The notes beneath the pieces were generated by a model that worked only from the letters and a program-made list of their open reading frames with translations, did no database searches and was not told the DNA's origin. From Ancylostoma caninum (Eukaryota > Nematoda > Chromadorea > Rhabditida > Ancylostomatidae): DNA of 64,000 nucleotides. Positions within the stretch are counted from its first letter, which is position 1. Each line of letters starts with the position of its first letter. The position numbers and the translations under genes are program-made. Where the stretch lies: positions 372,001 through 436,000 of the forward strand of contig JBAJFG010000610.1 of assembly GCA_037903475.1 (NCBI GenBank), in the 5' to 3' direction. Shown here in pieces: positions 49,178 to 61,885 of this stretch.

Positions 49178-51730
49178 GTGAATTGGCCCAGTCGAGCAGG
49201 ACCGATGGAGAATCTGGTTCGTTAATTGTCAGATATGTAGCTGAAGAAAGAGAAAAGGATAATTCGCCCGCAGAGTGTTTGAGGGAAGCCTTTCTTTAAG
49301 ACAAAAGTTAGCATTTTCTGTTGCATCCATAGTAGGACTCATAAACGTTCCCCGAAAGACTGTGGCATAGCCACAGTCCACGATGAACGATTTCCTAGAA
49401 ACGTATTGCTGTCATTCGCTTTATTGCTTTCAACCTCCATTTTCTTCCCCTACTGTGACGACATTCAGGAATAAAACGCCCCAATTTTTTCCTGGAAAAA
49501 TCGCCCGCCCAAAGTTTACTTGTAAGTTGCCACTGTTGCACATTCCATTTCAGTCGCTTTCTGAGCATATTCCACAGAATGTTACTTCTGTATGTAGCAT
49601 CATGACGAACTAACAGGACACGAGCATGGTGCCAGCAGTACTGGCAGCCTGGTCCTTTGGCACAGCGGCTCCTTTACTGGCAAGATACTGTCCCAGAGCA
49701 CTTGCAGTATTCCCCATTAGTTATAAAGCCTACAGCCTAATTGGCTCGATAGTAGAACACCGTAGGGGCTCTCAGATTCAAATGGAAATTTTATCAAAAT
49801 CTGAGTATGCTTAGAAACTAGGATTTTCTGTTGTTCTGTTCAACTTGCCGTCTTGTATCCGGCATGTATTTTCAGAGATGCCCTTTTAAATTTCTGTCAC
49901 TCCCGAATAACCTTCATAATTTATTTGATAATGAATAAGTTATAATTTACAATCAAACTAACAATTAATAAGAAAATGTCGGGCCGATGAGACCTGAACT
50001 GTTTGAAATTTGCTTGCTTTATTGAATTGTGCTAAGTCACAGCGTAATCCTGTACTGCACTTTCAACAGAATTCCCTTGCATTTTTGTCCATCTAGTTGG
50101 GCTGCGGTCTTAGCTGGAACCGTTGGGCCTTTTTTCTCTAGGCTCACCGAGGTTCCATCCAAAACTTGAGAGTCAAACAATTCATTGGTGTAAATCACTC
50201 CGAGGAAGTCGGCTTTTTGATAGGGTTGTAGAAACAATTCCTTTCATCTTGTGTTTTCACATGCTACAGGCCTTCCATACCAAATCGATCGAGAAAAAGG
50301 GACTACTGGCCTTATTATAATATTTTACATCTATTTTCTGTGAAGTGTATGCATAACTTTGGCAGTTCTGTATGTCGAGCTCACTTTTCGTCGCCGGGTT
50401 ACCTTTACAAAGTCTTCAAAGGTAACGATTGAGTAATGGTTTTCCTTCTATGATAAACTGAATCGTTTCAGATACGCTAAAGCACACCAGAGTTTATTAC
50501 ACGGAAATGTCTTCAAGAAAGTACGAAATTTTTTTCGTATATGTGGGTAAAAAATGTAGGCAGAATATCTATAAATATTATAAAGCTCGGCTTTCCCATG
50601 TCCCAAGTCTTATTTAAAGACAGCACTCTCGATAAAAAACGTCGTCGATTTTTTCACGAAGATCCACTTTGGAGGCTACCCTTGTGCCCATAGTGGAGGA
50701 AAGACCACCAAAAAAGGTTACATTTATGAGAAATACTATGTACGTTGTATTTTGCCAATACATGTCCATTTGTAAGAGATCTATCGCCCGAGATGGGTGC
50801 AGAAATAAAAATAAAAGTTCCGAAAATACTGATCGATCCTGTATCAGCTGATAAACACAAACACAGCCACAGACGATCAGAGAGGATGGGGCGGGGTTGA
50901 ACATGGCGGGCGCTTTTGTACATGCGTACGAGTTTTATTGTTCGAGTAACTGCATGATTCGGAGTGATTCCTTTTGTAGTTACACTTCAATTGATGGCAC
51001 CTTCAAGAAAGCCCAAATGCAAACAATCTTTTTTTCAGCGTGAGTGCTGCCTCTTACTCTGCTTGACAAATGCCTTGGTTTGCTCAAGTTCATACTGCTT
51101 TGCTAACGCAAAAGTTCAAATCCGCTTGGAATCTCCTTAAAATGTCTGTCAGAGCCCAATTCGGAGGTCATATACGATCATAAATCATTGTGTTAGATCC
51201 ATTTTTTGATTTTTTTTGCAAACTCACACGTTAGTTTGCGTCCACCCGAGGTGCGCAGGTTAATGCTTTTGCTCCACTAATGAACAGATATTTGGTGGCT
51301 AACGTTGTCATCATTGGATTCAGGTCCACATGGGAATACACAAGAATTTGTACGTTAATGAGCTTCAACATTTTCACATGTGGGGAAAAATGAGCCTCCG
51401 TGCTATTGTCCCATAAAAAAAGAAATTCTTTCATCTTGTGTAGAGCTGCTGCAGTGAGTAAGAGCAGTCCATCTGTGATAGTAATTTCAGTGCTAGCGAA
51501 TATTCATTTATGTAGCACCGCGATACATCATAAGATCGGTCACACTACCTTCTCTCCCGTTTATTTTTCTCTCATATTTGCGGAACTACGAGGTTACGGT
51601 GAAACTCTACATTTTGCTCTATTAAAATCTGCATAGAACACCTTGTATGGACTCCATTCCCTGCTCAACGCAGAAGATTAGGCTCGAAAATTGAAAGCAC
51701 AGGCGTTTGTTACTCGTGATTAGTTTTGAG
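49178..51730. other. No supportable gene
   Basis: AT-rich sequence with short open frames on both strands and no domain I recognise. If the exon at 49042 is real, this would be part of its first intron. Confidence 0.4.
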
Positions 51731-51735
51731 TCTAC

Positions 51736-51782
51736 TTTATTTATTTATTTTATTTTTTTTATACACCAGAAACAGGTGCGCC
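51736..51782 (-). repeat. Second LINE-like 3' terminus, minus strand
   Basis: Read on the minus strand, GGCGCACCTGTTTCTGGTGT forms a hairpin and is followed by TATAAAAAAAATAAAATAAA and more AAAT units. This parallels the 3' terminus of the LINE at 47820-47880. The body to its right (51783 onward) does not contain a recognisable RT, so this is probably a very short, 5'-truncated copy. Confidence 0.45.
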
Positions 51783-52271
51783 AAATATTAAAAAAAAGTT
51801 CAGGAAGTGGGGAAAAACCGTCCACCAAACACTAAGGTAAGATAACTCCAGGGCAACTAAAACAGCGAAGACGAATAAGAAGGAATATGACCTGACTTGG
51901 TTCAACGATGATGGAAAATTATACTTGCAAGAAGATAACCTAATCTCTTACGAAGAAAGCTTTTGAAGAGCTTTTATATATTTTTTTGGATAGTTTTCGC
52001 GCAGAATTGCTGTGCCATTGCCATTATGATTATTAGGGTGATGGAAGCATGATTCAGAGCAGGAATCTAGTTCATAGACTAGTATTCTATCCTGCAGTCA
52101 GGTTTCGGGCGACAAATGTGATGAGAGCCATGGTTTAATAAGGGTGAAGTAGCTCAATATTCGATCGTTAATGCCAGAATGCAGCTTTGCTGAAGCACAA
52201 CACTTTTTGAGAAATAGTCCATAGCAAGAATGTGCTAGGATTTAGAAGGGTCAAATACATACGATGACAAA

Positions 52272-52591
52272 CTCAGGTGGAAAAATTCCAGTAGATTACG
52301 GGTGCTTTCGAGCAGATTTCGCTTATTTTCCGCCGAAATATTTCCAGATTTTGCCCGAAAATTACACGTAAATCTCCGGAAAATAAGCGAAATCTACTGG
52401 TATTCATCCGAACTTCGCCCGACAAATAAGCGAACTCCGCTGAAAAATACGCGAGAATTGCTGCCCCATCGACTGATGCGACAAGTCCCAGCTGGTGTCG
52501 GCGGGCACGCGGCGTTGCGCCGCTGTGAAAAAAATTTCCGAAAGAAATACACGTAAAATAAGCGAAATCTACTGGAATTTTTCCACCTGAG
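52272..52591. mobile_element. MITE with 26-bp inverted termini (CTCAGGTGGAAAAATTCC)
   Basis: CTCAGGTGGAAAAATTCCAG at the left pairs exactly with CTGGAATTTTTCCACCTGAG at the right. Adjacent ATTTCGCTTATTTTCC-type segments recur three to four times in both orientations within the 320 bp. The target duplication is not obvious. No coding sequence. Confidence 0.75.
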
Positions 52592-53949
52592 AAGGTAATC
52601 GACTTCATTGATTTTGACTAGAAACTACAATAGGTGTATCAGCAGCGGAGGCTACTCGAAAGCCATTCCTCTAGAGACAAATAACCACTTTAGCAAACAC
52701 ACCTCTGAATCACAAAGGTAGTAATATTATTAATATTTAGCGATAATAAAGCAAGAACTGTGTGCTCTTCTCCTTTGTTGGTGAGAATAACTCTTCTAAA
52801 TACAAGCAGCTTGGTGTGAATTACGTTCCAATGTGGGGCTGTTATGTACTTGCTAAATTAGGGCGTAGAAAAGCTTTGTGATGATGACAAATCTCACGTG
52901 GGGGCCCCCATCAACCTGCACAGGCTGCATATCCCACGCTTTTATGAGTTAGAAATTTTATCGTATCGTCTTATCATCACATCATTTTGTCATACCATAC
53001 CTTGGTATCTTCTTCTTCCTAAGGTATTTCTCAGACAGCCGCAGGGTCCGCTGTCTTGAATCTCTCCTGCAAGGCAGGCAAATTTTGCCCTGAAACGAGC
53101 GCTAGTCCCGATACAGATTTTTCTCGGTGCAAATTTTTCTGGAAAAATCAGCTTGAAACGGGTGTTTGTTTCAAAAACCAGAGATAACTATGCATTGTTC
53201 CAGCCATGCAGTATTTCATATAGAAACCGTTGCTTTTCTGTGAATCTTTGCGAGGATATGTGAGCATACAGATGAAAGTTTGGCCTTTAATCTCTTCGTA
53301 GCAGTTTTTTTTCTCATTTTTCAACGAATTCATTCTCAAGGCTTCGCTAATTTGTGTTCTTCGTTATCATTCCACTCAATCAGCTTACTCTGATGAAATG
53401 CCTTGTTTTTAGCGAGTAAGGTACCATCAACGACGAGTTCCTCAGCTATGAGGAAGCTATGAGCACCCGAGTTACGTGCGATTTCCGAATGTCGCGGAGT
53501 TCTCACCCTGATTGTCGGTTTGCTTATGAATGCTGAAATCTACATTAGCACTCAACTCGTGTGCCTTTCCCACAATGCCTTCTTGAGACAATCACTCGTA
53601 ATTGCACTATGAATAATTCCCCGAGTTGTTCGACATTACCACGCTATTACGCGGGATTCATTGAATCTTTAGGGAAACTACAAAACTTTTTCATCAAAAC
53701 TATAATGAAAGCAATTTACAGCGTCGTATGGCAACGTGCTGACACAATGGAATAACCTGGCATCAAGTCAGCTAGCAATGTATGCAATCGCCCACGACAT
53801 CAAGACGCCTTCGCTGGTGGAGCTTCAAATGCTGCTTGGCATGGGCGGTGCGTTGTGTTAGATTTGAAAGAACGCAGGACGTTGGAAGTTTGAAGAGATC
53901 ATAAGTATTAGTTAGAATTGAGCACAAACCTGCAATAGTCCACGAGTTA

Positions 53950-54094
53950 CAGGAAGCGTCAATCGCGATTGCACCTCCCACGGCCTGGAGCGCCGCACCA
54001 ATGGCGCTGTGGATGTTGGTTGCTGCATCGCCCATGCGCGTCTCTGGTGCGGCGCTCCAGGCTGTGGGAGGTGCAGTCTGATTGAGGCACCCTG
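53950..54094. mobile_element. TA-flanked MITE, family 5 (CAGGGTGCCTCAATC)
   Basis: The left end CAGGAAGCGTCAATCGCGAT and the right end, reverse-complemented CAGGGTGCCTCAATCAGACT, are followed inward by nearly identical arms (TGCACCTCCCAC, GCCTGGAGCGCCGCACCA). TA lies on both flanks. The element is 145 bp and hairpin-forming. Confidence 0.72.
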
Positions 54095-54096
54095 TA

Positions 54097-56439
54097 CTAT
54101 CAGGTTTGCGCGAAATTAATTGCCGAAACGAACACTCCAGTTCAAAGTGTTATAACCTGGCTTAAACACAACGTTCCTCATCAGTTTAATGTTCAATCAA
54201 TTCGCTAAATCTTCTCTAACAATCTGATAAAATGATATGCCTCCATAATGAAAATTGAGATCGCAAAAATCTAAAAACTTTTGGAAGGTGACTTCGGCAT
54301 ACTCTAGATCAGCAGTCTGCTGCTGTCGCAGATTTGCATCTGGGACTCGGAAAAAGTGATATTCAGTAAGGGAAAGGTCTGAGGAATAAGGACAATGAAT
54401 GAGAACGTCGATGTCTTACCGCGCCAGTTTTTACCGGACGAGTTTTCAACTGAGAGGCTTAACGATACCCTGGAGCAGGGGAAGACGTGATTCGGTTCGC
54501 CACTGCCAACCACATCTACAGCAGATTTTCGGACATCAACCCGAAATTGCCATACTAGGACTCTGCTGTCAACGCTTGAGGAGGCTGCAGTCAATCAGAC
54601 CACTACATCACCACAAAACTCCTGATACAACCACCATAGAGAGAAGATTTGGTTAAGGAAAACTTTGAAGTGGGAACACGTCTCTACCCGTACCCATTCG
54701 CATTTCTTATTATTGTACAGAAACCGAGCTTCATCGACAGTATGTAGGTGGCCTAGAAATGGGTCGTTTTTTGACGAAAAATTAAATTGGAAAAGATGTC
54801 ACACCGGGTAAGACGCTGGTCATCAGTCAGATCGTGTTGTGTTCAGGTCCGCTCCTTTCTTAGACTGTTGATTGAAGCCAGATGTTCTGAGGCTGTAATA
54901 TAGTGAGCGTCCAATGCTGTTCTCAACGTCAGGATGGTAAGATCTGATTCAGATTCTACGGCTGTCCTCAACTCCTGATCGTCATGCGACATCCCGTGAC
55001 TAGGACCATTGTTGCATTTGAGTTTAAAATTGTAGGAAGAAAACTTCGCTATTCCCTAGCTCACTGTTTATTAGGAAGGCGATTCCAAGATGAAACAAAT
55101 TGGAGACTACCGGACACGTCTGCCTTAGAATGATCGAGTTTGAAGTCCTTAACTACGATCATCCAAGAATCGCGTCGGCTCATCATTTGTTCGCGGCTCT
55201 ACAGAAAGGTACTGAAAAGAGCTAGCCAGAATATTCAAGCGGCATTTGGAAAAGGAGGGAAAACCCTTTCAGCAGATCACACAATTTGGCTTGAAATCTC
55301 TCAAATTCCACGGAAGAGAGATGTTTATTTGTGCATACCTAGAAACGGCAATTAATTTTGCACCAACCTGATGCATTCATTAAGAAGTAATTGCGGGATG
55401 TCTCTCAGACTGAAAAAAAATTAAATGAAATGAATTGAATAATTCATTGAAACAAATGATTTCAGAAAGAGTCGGGTGAGAGTTATTCGAATTTGCATTT
55501 CTCTCTAAAAACTGAATGAATGAAATTTTAAGAGCTTCAAATAATCTAACATGTCGTCGAATATGTTTGATCCGGTCACATATACAATGCGCTGTGTCAT
55601 CGCCTTGGTTGAGGCTATTCGAGTTCTACGGAGCTCGTGTGTGGACCCAAACGCGCATTAAGCTGTGCTTACACTTTGCCGCCACGTCACTTCACACATG
55701 AGCAAACTATTCAAAAACAGCTGGTCCCGAGTGAATGCACGTGCGAGAGCTGCTCGCATTGTGGAAGCTGGCGTTTGTCCTCGTGACGCGACCACGTGGA
55801 TCACTTTCGCTTCGTGCGATGCATGCGACGTGGACGTGGATCGACGTTTAGAACTGGAAATGCCCGTTGTTTCTTGTTTTTCTCGTTGTTTCGACCAAAA
55901 ACCTACGAGACCGCGATAAGACGCATAATCGCAGAGGCTTCCTGTCGCTAAATGGAGCTACTATGTGTGTAATTTTGCGTGACTCCGTAGATTCCGACTC
56001 CGTAGATTTGCGAAGACACGTCAGCTTTTCCATTCATCGCCCCGCGAAAAAAAAAAACAGCTTTACACAAGAGTACAAGCGGCGACCCCTGAGAGTTTGG
56101 AGCTTACTCCGCCGACGTCATCCTGGAAGAGCTGTGTTGGACTGCGCTATAAGATCTCAGATTTTTGAGCCAAAGTTAGAGCATTCTCTTCAGCCAATGA
56201 TTCTTGGATATCTGTGAAACTCCTGAAAAGCAGGGACATGGACACATGCCATAAGGAGTGGTGTTTATGCTATACTCCATTTTTCGGCTGAGGCCGGTGT
56301 GCTTGATTTAACCTACAAACTGAAAAGGGCGTGTTCGGACGATTCCTCTGTATGAATTTATTCATGGACATTGCGCGACTGAACCATGTCAGCGGTGTGC
56401 AGTGATAGTTTCATCTCTTGCCATCTTACTTACTTGGTT
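54097..56439. other. No supportable gene
   Basis: Contains several open frames of up to 116 codons (for example 55867-56217, plus) but without domain features. A tandem TCCGTAGATT pair is at 55984-56009. Confidence 0.4.
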
Positions 56440-59400
56440 AATTGGTTGGTTGATCCGTGCTTCAAACTCGGTGAATGCCTTGTTGCAGAACATCCTTTCC
56501 AATCGTTTCTGGTTTGAGCTATTGTGGACCAGTCTACAAGGCACTCATTCTGTCATCAGTGATGTTACACGAGTCGAAAGAGCGTCACTCCATCTGGTTG
56601 GAGGTCTGCCAAGGGGGCGCTTCTTCTCACACGGGTATCACTCGATGACTGCCTTGCTCCATCGCCCGTCATTCCTTCTCATCCCATGCCCAACGGTGCT
56701 TTGAGTGATTGGCGTATTCGAGAGCATCCGTGACTTTGGACAGGGAGCGGATGTCAAAGTTATGCAACCCTTCGCATCGTTGTCTATGCAGCGTGTAGCC
56801 GACCATATCTCTTTCAATCGACGCCTGCGTGGTCATCAACTGTGTCTCCATCGCTTTCGTCAACGTCCACGTCTCGCTTCCGTAACGCAGTGCCGGGATA
56901 CCATGCTGTTGAACAGTTCAGCCCTCAACCTCTGGTTCTTGGTTTCAGACACAGCAGGCTTGATGGTGTTGCACGCGGCCCACGCAGCTCTCCTTCTCCT
57001 GATGAGCTCGGGCTTCAATTCGTTGCCCATGTTAGTCAGTCGCCCTGAGTAGACGTATTCGTCGGTGTCTTCGAGCGTCGTCTGATCGAGCCGGACTGTA
57101 GAGGTGTCTGCAAATCTGTTTCTCACCACCTTGGTCTTCTTCGCGTTGTGTCGCAGTCCCACCTTTTAGCCCTCTTCGTTCAGGTGTTCTGCTTCTTGCG
57201 GCGTTTGTGTCAGGGGTGCAGTGTCATCGGCAAACCTCAAATGATTCAACATTCTTCCGTTGACGTTTACTCGGTACTCATCCCAGTCGCACTTCCTGAT
57301 CATCGATCTCAAGACGTAGGAGAATAGGTTCGGGCTAATCGGGTCACCTTGATGTACACCCTTCTTGATTGGCACGACGATTGGTCGAATGAAGGGAGGG
57401 AACGTAGTCTTATTGTTTGAGTAACAGTCCTTTAATACGTCCACATATTTCTGTTCGACCCCTTGCTCTAGAAGACCATTCCAGACGATGTGGTGCTCTA
57501 CTGAATCGAAAGCCTTACAGTGGTCTATGAACTTCATGACGAGGGGCACCTGATGTTCTCTGCAGACCTCTATCATCCTGGTGCAGGTGGCGATGTGGTC
57601 GATTGTGCTGAAGCTTCTTTGGAATCCGGCCTGCTCTTTAGGGTGAGCTTCGTCCAGTGTCCTTCGGATTCTTGCGAGGAGACAGCACGTGAAAACTTTT
57701 CAGAGAACGGGCAATAGGCTAATCGGCCTATATTTGCTGAGGACCTCTTTGCCGCCTTTCTTATGCAAGGGGACGGTATTGGAAGTTTTTCGAGCTGTTG
57801 GAACTTGCAACTCCTCCACTTATCGAGTGAACCTTCTGGCTAAAGCGACATACACCAGATGTCCGCCTGCTTTCGCATCTTCCGCCACGAGTTGGTCTTC
57901 TCCACTGCATTTGCCGCTAGGCATCGACTCCACCGCATAGCGAACCTCTGGGAGCGTGAACGGAAGGGTGTTTTCGAGACGTGGTGTCAACCAGGGATGA
58001 GCGGATCCGAAATTTTCCACTACCCGGATAACGGTGCGGATAACGGATAGGCCAAAAATGACCGAATAACGGATACCGGATAACGGATAACGGATAAGTG
58101 ATGCAGATGCTAAAAAACACCACATTCTATAATAGTATGATAATAATGATAAATACAATATTCATAACGATGAAGTTGAGATATTGAGATATGAATATTG
58201 TGGAGAAGAATTAGCACAAATTCTTCATTTTATTTGTCGTCATAATTTGCTATCCTGAACACGACACTGAGCATGGCGTCATTATGAAGAGATGTAAGTA
58301 TAGTAACTAGAGTTTGCCATAAAAACAAGTTTCCAGTGACAATTTGATAGCTGTCAACTTGATTGTCACATTAGTCGCTTGAGATGATACTTGTCCGTGT
58401 CTTTACGTGTCAGTTCAAAGGTGAGGTAACCAAAGGCTAGTCATTCCGAGAGTTTGTGCTGGCGTGCGGTGCATAGCTGAACGGTGCTGAAACGTTGCTT
58501 CATATGTCTTCTGTGGAGTTCTGATAAACCTTATGGTACTGGCTGACGAAGGTTTTGATAAACCTTATGGTACTGGCTGACGAAAGTTATTCGATGGATA
58601 CATTCAAAAACAGTAGGTTTCAATGATTAGTCGATACGAACCTTGCGAGGAAGAGGCACCGTTCATCGGTTAGCTGCGAGGTAACCAATTTCAACGTTGT
58701 TAATGACCAAATATTGGGCAAGGTTGTTGATAGTTTTACAAGTAGTTGGTGGGAAGAAAATTGGCAAGTAATTGCCTGTCTCTTATCGGACGACCCAGGA
58801 AATGTGAACAAGAGCACTTCCTTTTGGGCAGGTACAAGCTTGCATTACTCTTTCCTACCTTGCTACAAAATTGCAAACCACTGATGACGTAAAATGTGCT
58901 AGATCGGGTAATACCTCTCGGGAAGGAGATCATCGTCTGTTGAGAACTTTCGAAATGAGCCTACTATTTTTGGCTTTATCCGCACCGTAATCCTCTTCAG
59001 ATTGCGATAACGGTGCGGATAACGGATAGGCCAAAACCTACGGATAAATGCAAAACGGATAACCGGAGACGGATAATCCGCTCATCCCTGGTGTCAACAT
59101 CCTATGGGGCGCTGTAGCCATGGACGAGCGAAACAGCCGCTCGTAGTACTCTTTGATTACAGCCTCCATGCCAGGTCGCGACGTTACTTTCTTGCCTCCT
59201 GAGTCCTTCAGGCACACAATAACGTATCGGTATTAGGCTGTGCTACGTGCAGCCAACTTGATGGTAGTTCGTGATTCCGCCGCTGCCATAAGCCTTTCCC
59301 TAGCGAATACTTCATGGTCTCTTGCAACCCTTTCTCGGCATAACTTGTTCAGCAGAGTCATTTCGAAGTGAATATGGGTAGTCCTCTTCAGATTCCTCCT

Positions 59401-59880
59401 CTTTTCCAGCAGTTGCCGTGTTTCTCCCGTCATTCTAGAGGTGATATCGTTCGGCTTCTTCTTTCTGCAGCTATCCCTGATGGTGGTTATTGCGGCTACC
59501 AGCTTGTCGTAGTCTTCGTCGATGGCATCCAGCTCTTCGAAGTCGTGCTTCTCGGCGAGTCTCTCTGCGGCTTCGGCATCCAGTCGGCGGTGGTCTTCTA
59601 TGTGTCATGCGATCCGAGAATGCCTTGGTATTATTGAAGTTGAACGCCCGGAGCGATCTGTGTGCAAAGGGCGGTACCGCGGCGCGGCTCTATTGGCGCA
59701 GATACAAAGCGGCTACGCACTTTGGCTCCAGTAGTCTGCTTTTGCCAGCAGCAAAGAAGTCGAGTGCCACACCACGCCGCGGTCCCGCTCCTTGCTCACG
59801 GCCGTTTGGAGTTCCGTGTACAAGGCAAGGCGTGCTCCTCTGAGAATCGGTTTTAACGGGCATCCATACGAGTGCCACTC
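56440..59880 (-). pseudogene. RTE-like non-LTR retrotransposon fragment, inactivated
   Basis: On the minus strand, from high to low coordinates: the linker between endonuclease and RT (TRQLLEKRRNLKRTTHIHFE, LNKLCRERVARDHE), KDSGGKKVTSRPGMEAVIKE, then after a nested insertion LPEVRYAVESMPSGKCSGED, the RT core with KAFDSVEHHIVW, KKGVHQGDPISPNLFSYVLR and FADDTAPL, and the C-terminal segments GLRHNAKKTKVV and LKPELIRRRRAAWAACNTIK. It is broken by frameshifts, an in-frame TAA at 57168-57166 (EEG*KVGLRH) and a 1.1-kb hAT-type insertion. The stretch 59640-59880 (PRRGVALDFFAAGKSRLLEP on the minus strand) seems to belong to the same element upstream of the linker. A complete endonuclease domain is not visible. 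Confidence 0.82.
57992..59090. mobile_element. hAT-type non-autonomous element nested in the RTE, 1099 bp
   Basis: The ends CAGGGATGAGCGGATCCG and, reverse-complemented, CAGGGATGAGCGGATTATCC form a terminal inverted repeat. The perfect 8-bp duplication GTGTCAAC flanks it (57984-57991 and 59091-59098), the classic hAT signature. Inside each end is an array of CGGATAACGGATA units in the same orientation, with CGGTGCGGATAACGGATAGG followed by CCAAAA in both. No transposase was found inside. The RTE reading frame continues across the insertion site. Confidence 0.9.
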
Positions 59881-61885
59881 ATTTCACACTTTGATAATCA
59901 CATTAGATGGAAGGAACTTTGCCAAGGAGGACAACGTGAAGGTGCATCCGTATATCTTTCCCAATCAGAATTCCTGCTTGCTGTACGAGTGAAGCCTATA
60001 AAAGTTGTCCAACTCCCGGAAAGTCTGTCAGGTGTCTGTCATATTGTTCGCTCATTGCTTGCTGAATCATTTGTTAATCCCCCGAGAGTAGATTTGTACT
60101 GTAGGATAAGCAGCATGGTGAGCACAAACGCACCGATCATTTTTGTCAATCCCTACGGTAGGAGAAAGAAGAAAAAAGAGGCTTTCACTGTTTCCAATTT
60201 GTACCGTTACGGAAGCAATGCGATGTTGCTGGGATTGGAAATGGGAGGTTAAGCAAGTTTTGTCTTGGAATAGAGTGATAGTAGAGAAGAGCGCCTATTC
60301 ATTTGATGTCACAAGTTATCTCTTTGAATACTGAAGCAGACTTGATCTCATTTATCAGGCAGTGTCTCACATCATTTTCGACTTTGGGGTATCAGCAGAA
60401 TCTGGGTTTACTAGACACGCTGCGCTATGTGACTGATTTCTAACAAAACAAAAAACCCGTTTTTGAGGGACCAATCCAATCTGGCGCGGACAAATTCCTA
60501 GGCAAGGAAGACGTATGTCTTGCCATACAGCTGATCTCATTGATCGCAAAGGTGTTCTCATTGCCGAAAACTGTGCCGCAGTCTCGGCCTGCCCGTGGTA
60601 AGGCGGAAGGCGCCTCGTATACCGGCCGCTCAGACATTCGGGTGTGAGTCTGACAGAATCATACCCCCGCTCGAGTGTGAGCGGGAGTCATCAAAAACTG
60701 CACGTTTTTGTCCCGCAACATCCCGATTTTGTCCCGCAAGCTTCGGCGGGAGACAATTGTCCCGAACACAATGATATTGACAGCGCGGGAAACCGCATTT
60801 TGTCGCGAAGCTTAGCATGATGTCGAACACATCATTCTATCTTCAAATTAATGCGGCTCACTTGTTCGCATAAGATTTTCTTTCACCTACCGTCCGCATG
60901 GCTCTTGGTCATAAAATCGTTACAATGCAAGCAAAAGAAGTCAGACTTTTTATTACTTCAGTAGAACTCTGTGTAAGAACTCTGTATATATGAACAGGAA
61001 ACCAATGACACGCACATGAGAGGGTCAACAAATGAAGGTGAGGTTGCGAAAACTAGAATAACCCGTCACAAAAATTATAACGATATTCCATCGGCAACAA
61101 ATGACACGCAAATGAGAAAATCAACACATGAAAGTGATACAACAGTAACAAGTAAAATTAACATAAACAAAAAAGATATGCCACCAAAAACATGTTTTCT
61201 CCAGTTCTCTAGCAGAGGTGAGGTAGTTTCTTTAGCGCAAATTAAACATCTCAAGGAGTTCTGCGATGCTCTAATCATAATCCGTGTTACGGATAATCCT
61301 GCGTTTCTCGAAAAATTTTGTTCACAATTGATGCAAAATGTGTAGTTTCAAAAAAGTAAAGCAAGCCTCACTTTGGATAGCACGGAAGACTGGTCAGGTG
61401 ACCTATAGGTAAATGCGCGCACATCCGATGTGAAAATCTACACTATGTAGTGTTGTCGAAAAGATGAAGTTATCTATATAGATTCTAAAAAATTGAATCT
61501 TATTTAAAATCATGAGTAGATTGGAATCATGAGCTACAATTCCCTTCCTATTGCAGTGTGCGTCAGAGCAGAACTTTTAAAACGTGCGTCGCATAACTGA
61601 TCAAACAAAACTCTCGTTCACTGTCATTGCTCGCCAGGTCAAGCCAGGACCTAAACGTTCTGAGACATTAAAAATAAATTAACATACTGCCGTAGCAAAT
61701 ATTAGTTGCTAGGATGTTCTTTCTGCTCACTGGCGGTTAGAAGCAGTTCCGTATGCCCCAATCCGAGCATATCCAAGATGAAATGTGAAACAAGCAATAC
61801 AGAGATGCACTTCCTCCGAGAACAGGGAAGAAAACAGAATAAAAAACGATGAGGTAGAAAACGGCTAGGTAAGAGGTGCACTCAC
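59881..61885. other. No confident gene; short TTTTGTCCCGCAA repeats
   Basis: Two close copies of TTTTGTCCCGCAA occur near 60707 and 60727, near GCGGGAG palindromic pieces. The plus-strand frame 61016-61345 (109 codons) has no recognised domain. The remainder shows nothing I can support. Confidence 0.45.
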
